From: Schaalia georgiae DSM 6843
Lineage (GTDB): Bacteria > Actinomycetota > Actinomycetes > Actinomycetales > Actinomycetaceae
Reading direction: 5' to 3'
Length of the DNA: 64,000 nucleotides
Assembly (NCBI RefSeq): GCF_000429245.1
Contig: NZ_AUBM01000006.1
Span: 317,051 to 381,050 of the forward strand
Made by a program: the position numbers and the translations under genes. Below, piece by piece: positions 36,680-44,379 of the stretch. The number at the start of each line of letters is the position of its first letter. The stretch's first letter is position 1. A model generated the notes under the pieces. It made no database searches. It worked only from the letters and a program-made list of their open reading frames with translations, and was not told the origin of the DNA.

Positions 36680-38338
36680 CTACTGGTTCCAGGAGTACTG
36701 GGCCGGGGCGATCTCCCCGCCGCTTCCCGTCATCCACCCGCCGCGGGCGAGGGCGAAGGAAGCGCCTGTCTTCGTGTTCCAGCAACTCACGCCATCCGCC
36801 GTCGACGAACAGGCGTAGTCGCCGTTGACGGCGTACTGGCCATAGGTGAGGCTGGTCGCGCCCGTGGGGCCGGCCGTATCGCAGGACTGGACCGCGGAGT
36901 CACCGCTGATTGAAAGGGTGCCGTGCGAGCTGCCCGAGCAGGACGCGTAATTCCCCGCCGCCCAGTCGTTCGAGTTAATGACACAACTCACGCCCGTGGA
37001 GCTGAAAGAGCACGAGATATTCCCCGAGGGAGTGGCGAACGCCGTGAGCTGCTGGGCGTTCACGGGGGCCGGGTAGCGGACCGCTTCGGTGGTCGACGGG
37101 CTGGGGCTGGGCGTGGTGGGGGACGCGGTCGTGGGCGCGGCCTGCGCGGCGGGGGGTGTCGTCGGCGAGGGGTTGGGGGACTCGAACCCCCGCGTGAACA
37201 CGTAGATCACGACTGCGAGCAGCGCGATCGCAACGACGACGAGGATGCTGAAGATGATGCCCAGCGCGCTCGGACCGCCCGTGCGCTTCTTCGGGGCGGC
37301 CTCGTCGTCACTGCCGTCATACCCGGCGGCGGTGGCGGGCTTCGAGGTGGACGGGGCATCCATTGCGGCGGACTGGGCGGGGAAGGAGGAGGGCCCGCCC
37401 GCAGTGGGGTAGCCCGAGGCGGAGGCGCTCCCTGAGGGCGCGTACTGGCTGGTGGCGGAGGACGCGCTGTAAGGGGAGGCGCCGGAGGGCGCGTAGGGGC
37501 TGCCGGAGTCTCGGCCGACCGCACCGGACATGGTCCGCGTGGCCTGCTGGCGCGGGTCGGCCGTGGGCAGCGGTGTGGTGGCGGCGGCGCCCGCCGGCGA
37601 GGCGGACTTGGGGAAGACCTCTGTGGCGCCCGCCGTAGCGCCCATGACGTGGGTGGCCCCGGCATCGGCTGCGGGCATCCGCGCCGTGGGGGCGTCCGCC
37701 GCGGGGGTGCCCGCTGCGGGGACGCGCGACACCGCAGTATCAACCGCAGAGGTCCGCGCCGTGGGGGCGCCCGCCGCAGAGGTGCCCGACACCGCAGTAT
37801 CAACCGCAGAGGTCCGCGCCGCAGGTGCGTCCACGGCGGAAGCGGCCCGCGCCTCCTGCTCACCGGGGCCCGCCGTGCGGTTCGCGAAGATCGAGGTGCG
37901 CCGCACCTGCGCGACGACCTGCTCGCGGCTCTGCACCTCGGGCTTGGGCGAGGCGCCGCCCGCGACCGCGGAGTAGGGGGTGGTGCGCTCGATCTGGGAG
38001 TAGCTGTTGACGCCCCCCTGCCCGAGCACGTACATCCCGTGCTCGGCCGTGCGGATCTGGGATCCGGCGACAGCGCCCGACACGTCCCCGTTCATGACGA
38101 GGAACCCGTTGGAGTCGATGTACCCGTCGTAGTCGTCGCGCGCCTCGAGCGCCGCGTTGACAGCGGGGTCGCCGAACTGGTGCAGCCAGTCGAGCAGCCC
38201 CCTGTACGCGTGGGGGTGGGCCGCGACGGCCGCGCGGGTCTCCGGGTAGCGGTACGCCAGCTGTCGGAGGGCTTCGGCATCCGTGGCAGGGTCGGAGGCG
38301 GCCCTGAGCGGGTCATCGAAATGCAACTCGTCAGCCAT
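36680..38338 (-). CDS. Leucine-rich-repeat-variant membrane protein
   Basis: 552 aa. Residues ~10-75 resemble the LRV fold found in actinobacterial proteins (L-R-x-L-A-x-R-Y-P-E-T-R-A-A-V-A-A-H-P, then G-L-L-D-W-L). A long Ala/Ser/Thr/Pro linker follows, with one transmembrane helix at 357-381. The external domain has about six to eight cysteines (I-S-C-S-F, S-C-V-I-N, D-Y-A-C-S, S-C-W-N), probably disulfide-bonded. The linker contains a 60-bp in-frame tandem DNA repeat (37737-37760 and 37797-37820). The ATG has TGGAGC upstream. Function unknown. Confidence 0.8.
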   Translation of the reverse strand: MADELHFDDPLRAASDPATDAEALRQLAYRYPETRAAVAAHPHAYRGLLDWLHQFGDPAVNAALEARDDYDGYIDSNGFLVMNGDVSGAVAGSQIRTAEHGMYVLGQGGVNSYSQIERTTPYSAVAGGASPKPEVQSREQVVAQVRRTSIFANRTAGPGEQEARAASAVDAPAARTSAVDTAVSGTSAAGAPTARTSAVDTAVSRVPAAGTPAADAPTARMPAADAGATHVMGATAGATEVFPKSASPAGAAATTPLPTADPRQQATRTMSGAVGRDSGSPYAPSGASPYSASSATSQYAPSGSASASGYPTAGGPSSFPAQSAAMDAPSTSKPATAAGYDGSDDEAAPKKRTGGPSALGIIFSILVVVAIALLAVVIYVFTRGFESPNPSPTTPPAAQAAPTTASPTTPSPSPSTTEAVRYPAPVNAQQLTAFATPSGNISCSFSSTGVSCVINSNDWAAGNYASCSGSSHGTLSISGDSAVQSCDTAGPTGATSLTYGQYAVNGDYACSSTADGVSCWNTKTGASFALARGGWMTGSGGEIAPAQYSWNQ

Positions 38339-38458
38339 GCTGTGCTCCAGAAGTCGTGCGGGACAGATGCCGTCCCACTTTATCCCCTAACCGAGGGCGC
38401 GGCCCAATTTACGGACAGCTTCCACGCCCCCTACGGCGTTGTCCCTTGACATCGGGTT

Positions 38459-39310
38459 CTAGGCGCTCCTGAACTCGTAGGCGTCGAAGCCCAGTGCCCC
38501 TATGTCCCGGTCCAACGCCCGCACTTGGTCGTCCCACCCCGGGGCCCGCGCGGCGAACCCGTCGGGGGCCCCGGTCTGCCTCGCCTGCTGGAGCGCGAAG
38601 GACCGTGCGCCCGCCTGCCGCACCGCGCGCGCCACTTCGAGGCCGTCATCCGGCCCCCCGGGGAAGACGGTGAGGCGCACCTCATGATCCACCTCGGGGT
38701 GGTCCATGAGCACCCGCAGCGCCTCCCACGCGCGCTCGCCCGATCCCGGGCGGCCCGCCACGGCCGGGTAGTTCGCGGGGGCCGCTTTGATATCGAGGCC
38801 CACCCAGTCGACGAGTCCCTCGTCCAGCAGCGCTCCGAGGCGCGCGGGGTAGGGGCCGGCGGTGTGCAGGCCGACGGCGAATCCGAGTTCGCGCACGCGC
38901 CGCATGGCGGGGGCGAGGGCGATCTGCCGGGTCGCCTCGCCCCCGGAGAAGACGACCCCGTCGAGCAGGCCCCGGCGCCTGGCGAGCAGCCGCTCAACGG
39001 CCTCCCAGGCGACGACGCCCGGCACGCGCGGGTCGATGATCGCTGAGTTCTGGCAGTAGGGGCACACCCACGGACAGCCCTGCAGGAACAGGGAGGCGAC
39101 GAGTTCGCCCGGCCAGTCGACGGTGGACATGGGGACCAGGCCCGCGATCTGCAGATCGTCGGGAACAGGGGCCCGCCCCCGCCCGGCAGCGCCGGGGAGG
39201 CGCGGCGCGAGTACGGGGGCGGGAGGGCCCGGGGCGGGCGGGGGCGGTGCCCCAGCGCCGTGCGCTGCGCCCGCTCCCGCCCCGGCCCCGTTCGGTGGGC
39301 GGGTGGTCAC
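38459..39310 (-). CDS. nrdG: Anaerobic ribonucleotide reductase activating protein (radical SAM)
   Basis: Installs the glycyl radical on NrdD using S-adenosylmethionine and a [4Fe-4S] cluster. 283 aa. The radical SAM motif C79-P-W-V-C83-P-Y-C86 is intact, followed by G-G-E and the D-W-V-G-L-D-I-K element of the NrdG2 type. The GTG start overlaps the nrdD stop (GTGA). The first ~50 residues are Pro/Ala/Gly-rich and absent from most relatives, which begin near residue 53; either the extension is real or a later start is used. Confidence 0.92.
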   Translation of the reverse strand: MTTRPPNGAGAGAGAAHGAGAPPPPAPGPPAPVLAPRLPGAAGRGRAPVPDDLQIAGLVPMSTVDWPGELVASLFLQGCPWVCPYCQNSAIIDPRVPGVVAWEAVERLLARRRGLLDGVVFSGGEATRQIALAPAMRRVRELGFAVGLHTAGPYPARLGALLDEGLVDWVGLDIKAAPANYPAVAGRPGSGERAWEALRVLMDHPEVDHEVRLTVFPGGPDDGLEVARAVRQAGARSFALQQARQTGAPDGFAARAPGWDDQVRALDRDIGALGFDAYEFRSA

Positions 39311-41166
39311 GCCCTGGCCCCGTAGGCGCCGACGAGCTCGCCGTGGGCGTCGGCCGCGCCCTCCGAGAACATCTGGCGCTCGTTGTACTCGCCCTTCTTG
39401 CCGATGTTGAAGGACTGGACGGGGCGGAAGTACCCCATGACACGGGTCCACACCTCGCACGCCTGGGGCTCACGGCCGGGGCGTGCGGCCGCGCACTTGT
39501 CGCAGGTGAAGTGCTCGCCGGCCAGGTACCCGTGGACGGGGCAGATGGAGAAGGTCGGCGTGATCGTGATGTAGGGGACCTTGAAGGCCATGAGGGAGCG
39601 GCGGACCATCTCCCGGCACGCGGCGCCCGAGCTGATGCGCTCGCCCATGTACAGGTGCAGCACGGTGCCGCCCGTGTACTTGCCCTGCAGGACCTCCTGG
39701 TCCTCGAGCGCCTGGAAGGGGTCGTCCGTGTAAGCGACAGGAAGCTGCGAGGAGTTCGTGTAGTAGGGCTGCTCGTCAGTGCCTGCCTGGATGATGCCCG
39801 GGTAGCGCTTGCGGTCCTCCTTGGCGAAGCGGTAGGTGGTGCCCTCCGCGGGCGTGGCCTCGAGGTTGTACAGGTGCCCGGTGCTCTCCTGCAGCTGGAC
39901 CATGCGCTCGCGCACGTGGTCGAGCAGGCGCACGCACATATCGAAGCCGCGCGGGTCGGTGAGGTCGTAGGCGTCATCGCTGAAGTTCCGCACCATCTCG
40001 TTCATGCCGTTGACGCCGATGGTGGAGAAGTGGTTGTCCAGGGTGCCCAGGTAGCGCCTGGAGTAGGGGAACAGCCCCCTGTCCATCTGCTCCTGGATGG
40101 TGGCGCGCTTGATCTCCAACGAGGCGGACGCCAGGTCGATGAGCTCATCCATGCGCGCGACCAGTGCCGCCTCGTCGCCCTTGTGGACATAGCCGAGGCG
40201 GGCCATGTTGAGGGTGACGACGCCGACCGAGCCGGTGAGCTCGGCGGAACCGAAGAGCCCGTTGCCGCGCTTGAGCAGCTCGCGCAGGTCGAGCTGGAGG
40301 CGGCAGCACATGGAGCGGATCATGTGGGGGTCCAGGTCGGAGTTGATGAAGTTCTGGAAGTAGGGCAGGCCGTACTTGGCGGTCATGTCGAAGAGGGCGT
40401 CGACGTTCGCGCCCTCCCAGTCGAAGTCGGGAGTGATGTTGTAGGTGGGGATGGGGAAGGTGAAGACGCGCCCGTCGGCGTCGCCCTGGCTCATGACGTC
40501 GATGAAGGCGCGGTTGATGATGTCCATCTCGGGCTGCAGGTCCCCGTAGGTGAAGTCCACGACCTCCTCGCCGATCATGGGGTGCTCGTCGGCCAGGTCG
40601 TCGGGGCACGTCCAGTCGAAGGTGAGGTTGGTGAAGGGGCACTGGCTGCCCCAGCGGCTGGGGACGTTGAGGTTGTAGATGAGCTCCTGCATGCACTGGC
40701 GCACCTCGTCGTAGTCCATGCCGTCCAGGCGCACGAAGGGCGCCATGTACGTGTCGAAGGAGGAGAACGCCTGCGCCCCCGCCCACTCGTTCTGCAGGGT
40801 CCCGAGGAAGTTGACGATCTGGCCGCAGGCGGAGGAGAAGTGGCGCGGCGGAGCCGAGGCGATCGCGCCCGTGACGCCGTTGAACCCCTCCTGGATGAGG
40901 CGCTTGAGGGACCAGCCCGCGCAGTACCCGGCGAACATGTCGAGGTCGTGGATGTGGTAGTCGCCCTCGCGGTGGGGGGCCGAGATCTGCGGGGCGTAGA
41001 CCTTCTCGAGCCAGTAGTTGGCGATGATCTTGCCGGCGGAGTTGAGGATGAGCCCGCCGAGGGAGTACCCCTGGTTGGCGTTGGCGTTGACCCGCCAGTC
41101 GGAGCGGTCCAGGTACTCGTCGACTGTGGCGACGGGATCGATGGTCAAGGCGGCGCTGGCGGTCAT
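39307..41166 (-). CDS. nrdD: Anaerobic (class III) ribonucleoside-triphosphate reductase
   Basis: Makes dNTPs without oxygen. 619 aa. The catalytic barrel includes S-S-A-C-G-Q and G-S-Q-C-P-F-T-N-L cysteines. Near the C-terminus are the zinc-site cysteines (C-P-V-H-G-Y .. C-D-K-C) and the glycyl-radical element R-V-M-G-Y-F. It begins directly in the catalytic domain (V-N-A-N-A-N-Q-G-Y-S) and so lacks the ~90-residue ATP-cone of the E. coli type. Two NrdR boxes lie 72-119 bases upstream. nrdG follows with GTGA overlap. Confidence 0.95.
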   Translation of the reverse strand: MTASAALTIDPVATVDEYLDRSDWRVNANANQGYSLGGLILNSAGKIIANYWLEKVYAPQISAPHREGDYHIHDLDMFAGYCAGWSLKRLIQEGFNGVTGAIASAPPRHFSSACGQIVNFLGTLQNEWAGAQAFSSFDTYMAPFVRLDGMDYDEVRQCMQELIYNLNVPSRWGSQCPFTNLTFDWTCPDDLADEHPMIGEEVVDFTYGDLQPEMDIINRAFIDVMSQGDADGRVFTFPIPTYNITPDFDWEGANVDALFDMTAKYGLPYFQNFINSDLDPHMIRSMCCRLQLDLRELLKRGNGLFGSAELTGSVGVVTLNMARLGYVHKGDEAALVARMDELIDLASASLEIKRATIQEQMDRGLFPYSRRYLGTLDNHFSTIGVNGMNEMVRNFSDDAYDLTDPRGFDMCVRLLDHVRERMVQLQESTGHLYNLEATPAEGTTYRFAKEDRKRYPGIIQAGTDEQPYYTNSSQLPVAYTDDPFQALEDQEVLQGKYTGGTVLHLYMGERISSGAACREMVRRSLMAFKVPYITITPTFSICPVHGYLAGEHFTCDKCAAARPGREPQACEVWTRVMGYFRPVQSFNIGKKGEYNERQMFSEGAADAHGELVGAYGARA

Positions 41167-41237
41167 GTTTCACCTGGTTCTCTGCGTGTTCCAAATACTT
41201 GCGGGCGGCTGGGGCCACCTCGCCCTGGTTCCAAGAG

Positions 41238-41285
41238 TCACTAAATCTAGTGGCTCGAACCAACGAAGAACACTATATCTAGTGC
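41238..41285 (-). promoter_or_regulatory. Pair of NrdR boxes controlling nrdDG
   Basis: TCACTAAATCTAGTGG (41238-41253) and ACACTATATCTAGTGC (41270-41285) match the NrdR box consensus ACACWATATATWGTGT. Their centres are 32 bases apart, about three helical turns, as is typical. NrdR should repress nrdD when dATP/ATP is high. nrdR itself is not in this window. The 285-base gap also holds a GGACCATGGTCC palindrome (41362-41373). Confidence 0.9.
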
Positions 41286-41451
41286 CCGATGGGGAATCAC
41301 GACCGAAACGGCCGACGCGCCGCACCACCTCGGAGGAACCTGCCCGGGATAATCAGATCTGGGACCATGGTCCTTGCAGGACGGTGGAAGAACCGCGTCA
41401 TTCCAAGGCCCCCGCCCCGCGCGGGATCGCGCGCAGGAGCCATGAACCCGC

Positions 41452-41991
41452 TCACACCAGCAGTGGAACCCTCTTGACGGGGCCGAGGCGCTTCCACCAC
41501 TTCCCCAGTCCCAGCGTGTCGCCGGCGCCGAGCAGGGCGACGAGGACGAGGACCAGGGCGTGGACCAGGTGCGAGTCGACGACGGGGTTCGCGGACCCCA
41601 CGACGAAAGTCCCCTCCGCCAGGTACATCATGACCATCATCACCACTCCGGCCAGTGCCGCCAGGCGGGAGGCGACGCCGAGCACAGTGGCCGCCCCGAC
41701 GAAGAGCAGTCCCGACATGAAGAGCCAGTCGGCCAGGGGCGTGGCCAAGGACTGGAAGAAGGGAGTGAACGGCTTGGTCACATCGAGGGCGCCCAGCAGG
41801 TACCCCCGGGCGGGCCCGCCCCCGTGGATCCAGGCGCACTGGGAGGAGGTGGGGAACCCCAGGCCGAAGGTCTTGTCGAGGAACGCCCAAAGGAAGACGA
41901 AGCCCACGGAGATCCTCAGCAGGGCGAGCACGAACCGCCCCGGGGCCGAAGCGACCGTCTGGCCCGCCGCGCGGGGGGTCTTATCGCTCAT
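41452..41991 (-). CDS. DoxX-family membrane protein
   Basis: 179 aa. Four hydrophobic helices have the DoxX pattern (L-A-L-L-R-I-S-V-G-F-V-F-L-W-A-F-L-D-K, later D-S-H-L-V-H-A-L-V-L). The ATG at 41991 follows AAGGAG. DoxX proteins are linked to thiol/redox stress complexes and quinone metabolism in actinobacteria, but no partner is adjacent here. It precedes a PAP2 phosphatase gene on the same strand, 78 bases apart. Confidence 0.85.
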   Translation of the reverse strand: MSDKTPRAAGQTVASAPGRFVLALLRISVGFVFLWAFLDKTFGLGFPTSSQCAWIHGGGPARGYLLGALDVTKPFTPFFQSLATPLADWLFMSGLLFVGAATVLGVASRLAALAGVVMMVMMYLAEGTFVVGSANPVVDSHLVHALVLVLVALLGAGDTLGLGKWWKRLGPVKRVPLLV

Positions 41992-42069
41992 GGCACTCCT
42001 TCCACGGGGCGCGGGGCCCCTCGAACGTCCCACGGACGACTATATGCGCACCGGGCGCCCGGGCGTTCC

Positions 42070-43314
42070 TCACGCGCTGCGCGAGTCGTCGGCGAGCAGA
42101 TCGACCTCGCGCACCACGGCGCCCACGACCGCCACGATCCACGCGCACGCCCCCATCCCCAGTACGAGGGACCGCCACGGGCGGACGGAGAGGAAGTCGT
42201 TGAAGCCGTAGCCCGAGCCCGGTGCCCCCGCCGACATGGAGAAGCCCCGCAGGCCGACCAGCGTCAGCACGAGGGCCAGCGCCCCCGCGGCCAGCACCGC
42301 CCACAGCATCACCTTCGACACCTTCCTGCCGTGCCGGGCGCGGCTCTCGATGGGGGTGAGCGCCAGGGCCCACGCGCCCGCGATCAGCACCGCGACGACC
42401 ACGTCCGCAGGACGGTGCCAACCCGCCATCATGACGGACACCCCCATCAGGGAGGTCCACGCCCACCCGATCCACGCGGAGGGTGCGCGCAGCCACTGCG
42501 GAGCGATCGCGACCAGGGCCAGCGACAGCGTCACCGCGACGGTCGTGTGCCCCGAGGGCAGTGAGTTGGAGATCCCCGTCGTCACCCCAAGATCCGGGCG
42601 CGAGATCATGTCCTTGAGCAGCTGGGTGGTCACGTTCGCGCCGATCACCATGCCCAGGGCGCGGCCAGCCAGGGTGGGGCGCTTGCGCGCCACCGCCACC
42701 AGCGCCACGACGACGCCTGCGGCGACCATGACGGGAACGGACACGACCCCCGTCACGATCGAGGTGAAGGAAGCCAAACGCCCGGTGGCGCGCATCGTGG
42801 CCTCCATGAGCAGGGTGTCCAGCACCTGCCCGGCGGCCGTCGATATCGCCGTGTAGGACACCAGCAGCCACAGGGCGACGCACGCGAGCAGAGCGACGAT
42901 GCGGCGGGTGAGTTTGCGCCGGTACCACGCGTCGGCCCCGGCCTGGGGGGCCCGTTCGCCACTCGGAGCGCCGGGGGCGCGCCCGTCCCCGGCCGCGCGC
43001 TCCGCTCGGTCGTGGGGCCCGCCGCTCCCACTGGCGCCCTTCCGCGCCCTGCGGGGAGCCGGCCCTTCCACCGTCCGCGGGCGGCGGGCCGGGCGCCCGG
43101 CCGCGCTCTCCCGCGCACCCGGGGGCGCCCACTCGTTCTGCGCCGGCGCCCGTGGGCGGGCGGGGGGAGTGCCGCCTTCCCGCCCCGGCTGGGCGGGCTG
43201 GGCGCGCCTCGCCGGACGGGGCGGGCGCGACGCGCTTCCGTACCCGTCGTCGAGCGGCGCGCTGCCGTACGCGTCGTCGAGGGAAGGGTCGGGCACGGGA
43301 AGCGGGTCACCCAT
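42070..43314 (-). CDS. PAP2 superfamily lipid phosphatase
   Basis: 414 aa. A disordered Pro/Arg/Ala-rich cytoplasmic N-terminus (~125 residues) is followed by six membrane helices. Phosphatase motifs are K-D-M-I-S-R-P, P-S-G-H-T and G-W-H-R-P-A-D. The first motif is shorter than the usual KX6RP but keeps Lys and Arg-Pro. It is likely to dephosphorylate undecaprenyl pyrophosphate or another lipid phosphate at the outer face. The ATG at 43314 follows AAGGAGGAG. It is divergent from the YbjN pair. Confidence 0.86.
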   Translation of the reverse strand: MGDPLPVPDPSLDDAYGSAPLDDGYGSASRPPRPARRAQPAQPGREGGTPPARPRAPAQNEWAPPGARESAAGRPARRPRTVEGPAPRRARKGASGSGGPHDRAERAAGDGRAPGAPSGERAPQAGADAWYRRKLTRRIVALLACVALWLLVSYTAISTAAGQVLDTLLMEATMRATGRLASFTSIVTGVVSVPVMVAAGVVVALVAVARKRPTLAGRALGMVIGANVTTQLLKDMISRPDLGVTTGISNSLPSGHTTVAVTLSLALVAIAPQWLRAPSAWIGWAWTSLMGVSVMMAGWHRPADVVVAVLIAGAWALALTPIESRARHGRKVSKVMLWAVLAAGALALVLTLVGLRGFSMSAGAPGSGYGFNDFLSVRPWRSLVLGMGACAWIVAVVGAVVREVDLLADDSRSA

Positions 43315-43435
43315 AATCTCCTCCTTCACGCTCGCGCCTCCCACTCTATACGGGCGGCGCACGGGCGCGCGCGCCGCCAAGCCCTCCGATAGAGTGGACG
43401 TGTCCTTTCCAACGGCCCACCCGGCAGGAGACGAA

Positions 43436-43882
43436 GTGGCAACGTCAACCCCGGTCAGCACGGATCGCATCCGCGAACTCCTCACCAGCCGCAACGTGAA
43501 GTTCGGCGACTACAACGATTCCGAGCTGGTCTACCTGGCGCCCAACGCAGCATTCTTCTGGAACGCCACCAACCCGCAGATCCTGCAGCTGCGGGCCCAG
43601 TGGAGGGGGATCGCCTCGACGAAGGCCCAGTTCACCGCCCTCGTCGAAGAGGTCGAGAGGTGCAACGCCACGCGCTCGGGCCCCAAGGCGTACCTGGCCC
43701 CCCTGGAGGACGGGATCCGCTACGGGCTCGGCGCCGAGTGCAACATCGTCGTCATGTCGGGTCTCACCCCCGCCCAGTTGGACACATTCTTCGAGACGGC
43801 GATGTCGATGATCATGAGCTTCTTCGCCGACATCGAAGCGGCCCTGCCCGACTTCGTCGATTGGAACGAGGAGATACGATGA
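43436..43882 (+). CDS. YbjN domain-containing protein, first of a pair
   Basis: 148 aa, soluble. It has the YbjN (type III chaperone-like) fold pattern with Y-N-D-S-E-L-V-Y-L-A-P-N-A-A-F-F-W and a C-terminal M-S-x-I-M-S-F-F-x-D-I-E. It starts at GTG after GGAG. Its stop overlaps the start of the second YbjN gene (ATGA). Pairs like this are common in actinobacteria; their function is unknown. Confidence 0.82.
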   Translation: MATSTPVSTDRIRELLTSRNVKFGDYNDSELVYLAPNAAFFWNATNPQILQLRAQWRGIASTKAQFTALVEEVERCNATRSGPKAYLAPLEDGIRYGLGAECNIVVMSGLTPAQLDTFFETAMSMIMSFFADIEAALPDFVDWNEEIR

Positions 43883-44379
43883 ACACGCCCTTCGCCGTTC
43901 CCGATCCCGAGGACGACGCCACCCCCTACCCCGTCACCCTCGACCGGGTCCTCGCGAGCGTGCGCGCCATGGGCTACCAGCTCGACGTCGTGGAGGAGGG
44001 GCGCTCCGTCGGCGCGATATTCGACTCCATCCCCTTCCTCATCTCCTTCGACTCCGACGGGCGCTTCATGTCGGTGCGCGGCGCGTGGATAACCGGGTTG
44101 GACGGCGCCGAGGCCCAGCACCCCATGTTCGCCGCCGCCGACAACTGGAACCGGGAGAAGTACTTCCCCACCGTCTACACGCTCATCTCCGAGGACGGCT
44201 CCCTGGGGGTCTTCGCGGACCTCACAGTCGACACGAAGGCCGGGCTGACCGAGGCGCAGCTGCGCGACACCGTCGGCTCGGGGATCTCCACCGGCGTCTC
44301 AGCGATCCAGTACATGAAGGAGGCGGCGGCGAAGACCCTGGGCTGGTCCGGCCCCTCCGGCTCCAATGCCGACGGCTGA
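43879..44379 (+). CDS. YbjN domain-containing protein, second of a pair
   Basis: 166 aa, soluble, same family as the preceding gene ([18 protein letters not shown]). It overlaps its upstream neighbour by four bases, and its 3' end overlaps the helicase start by 14 bases. The three therefore form one operon. Confidence 0.82.
   Translation: MNTPFAVPDPEDDATPYPVTLDRVLASVRAMGYQLDVVEEGRSVGAIFDSIPFLISFDSDGRFMSVRGAWITGLDGAEAQHPMFAAADNWNREKYFPTVYTLISEDGSLGVFADLTVDTKAGLTEAQLRDTVGSGISTGVSAIQYMKEAAAKTLGWSGPSGSNADG

Noticed and set aside
36680-37860. Frames on the other strand in the low-complexity linker of the LRV protein
   Set aside because: They are shadows of Ala/Thr/Pro-rich coding sequence with no start signal.
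41160-41180. parS-like TGTTTCAC site before nrdD
   Set aside because: Only half of the parS palindrome (TGTTTCACGTGAAACA) is present, and no partition genes are near.
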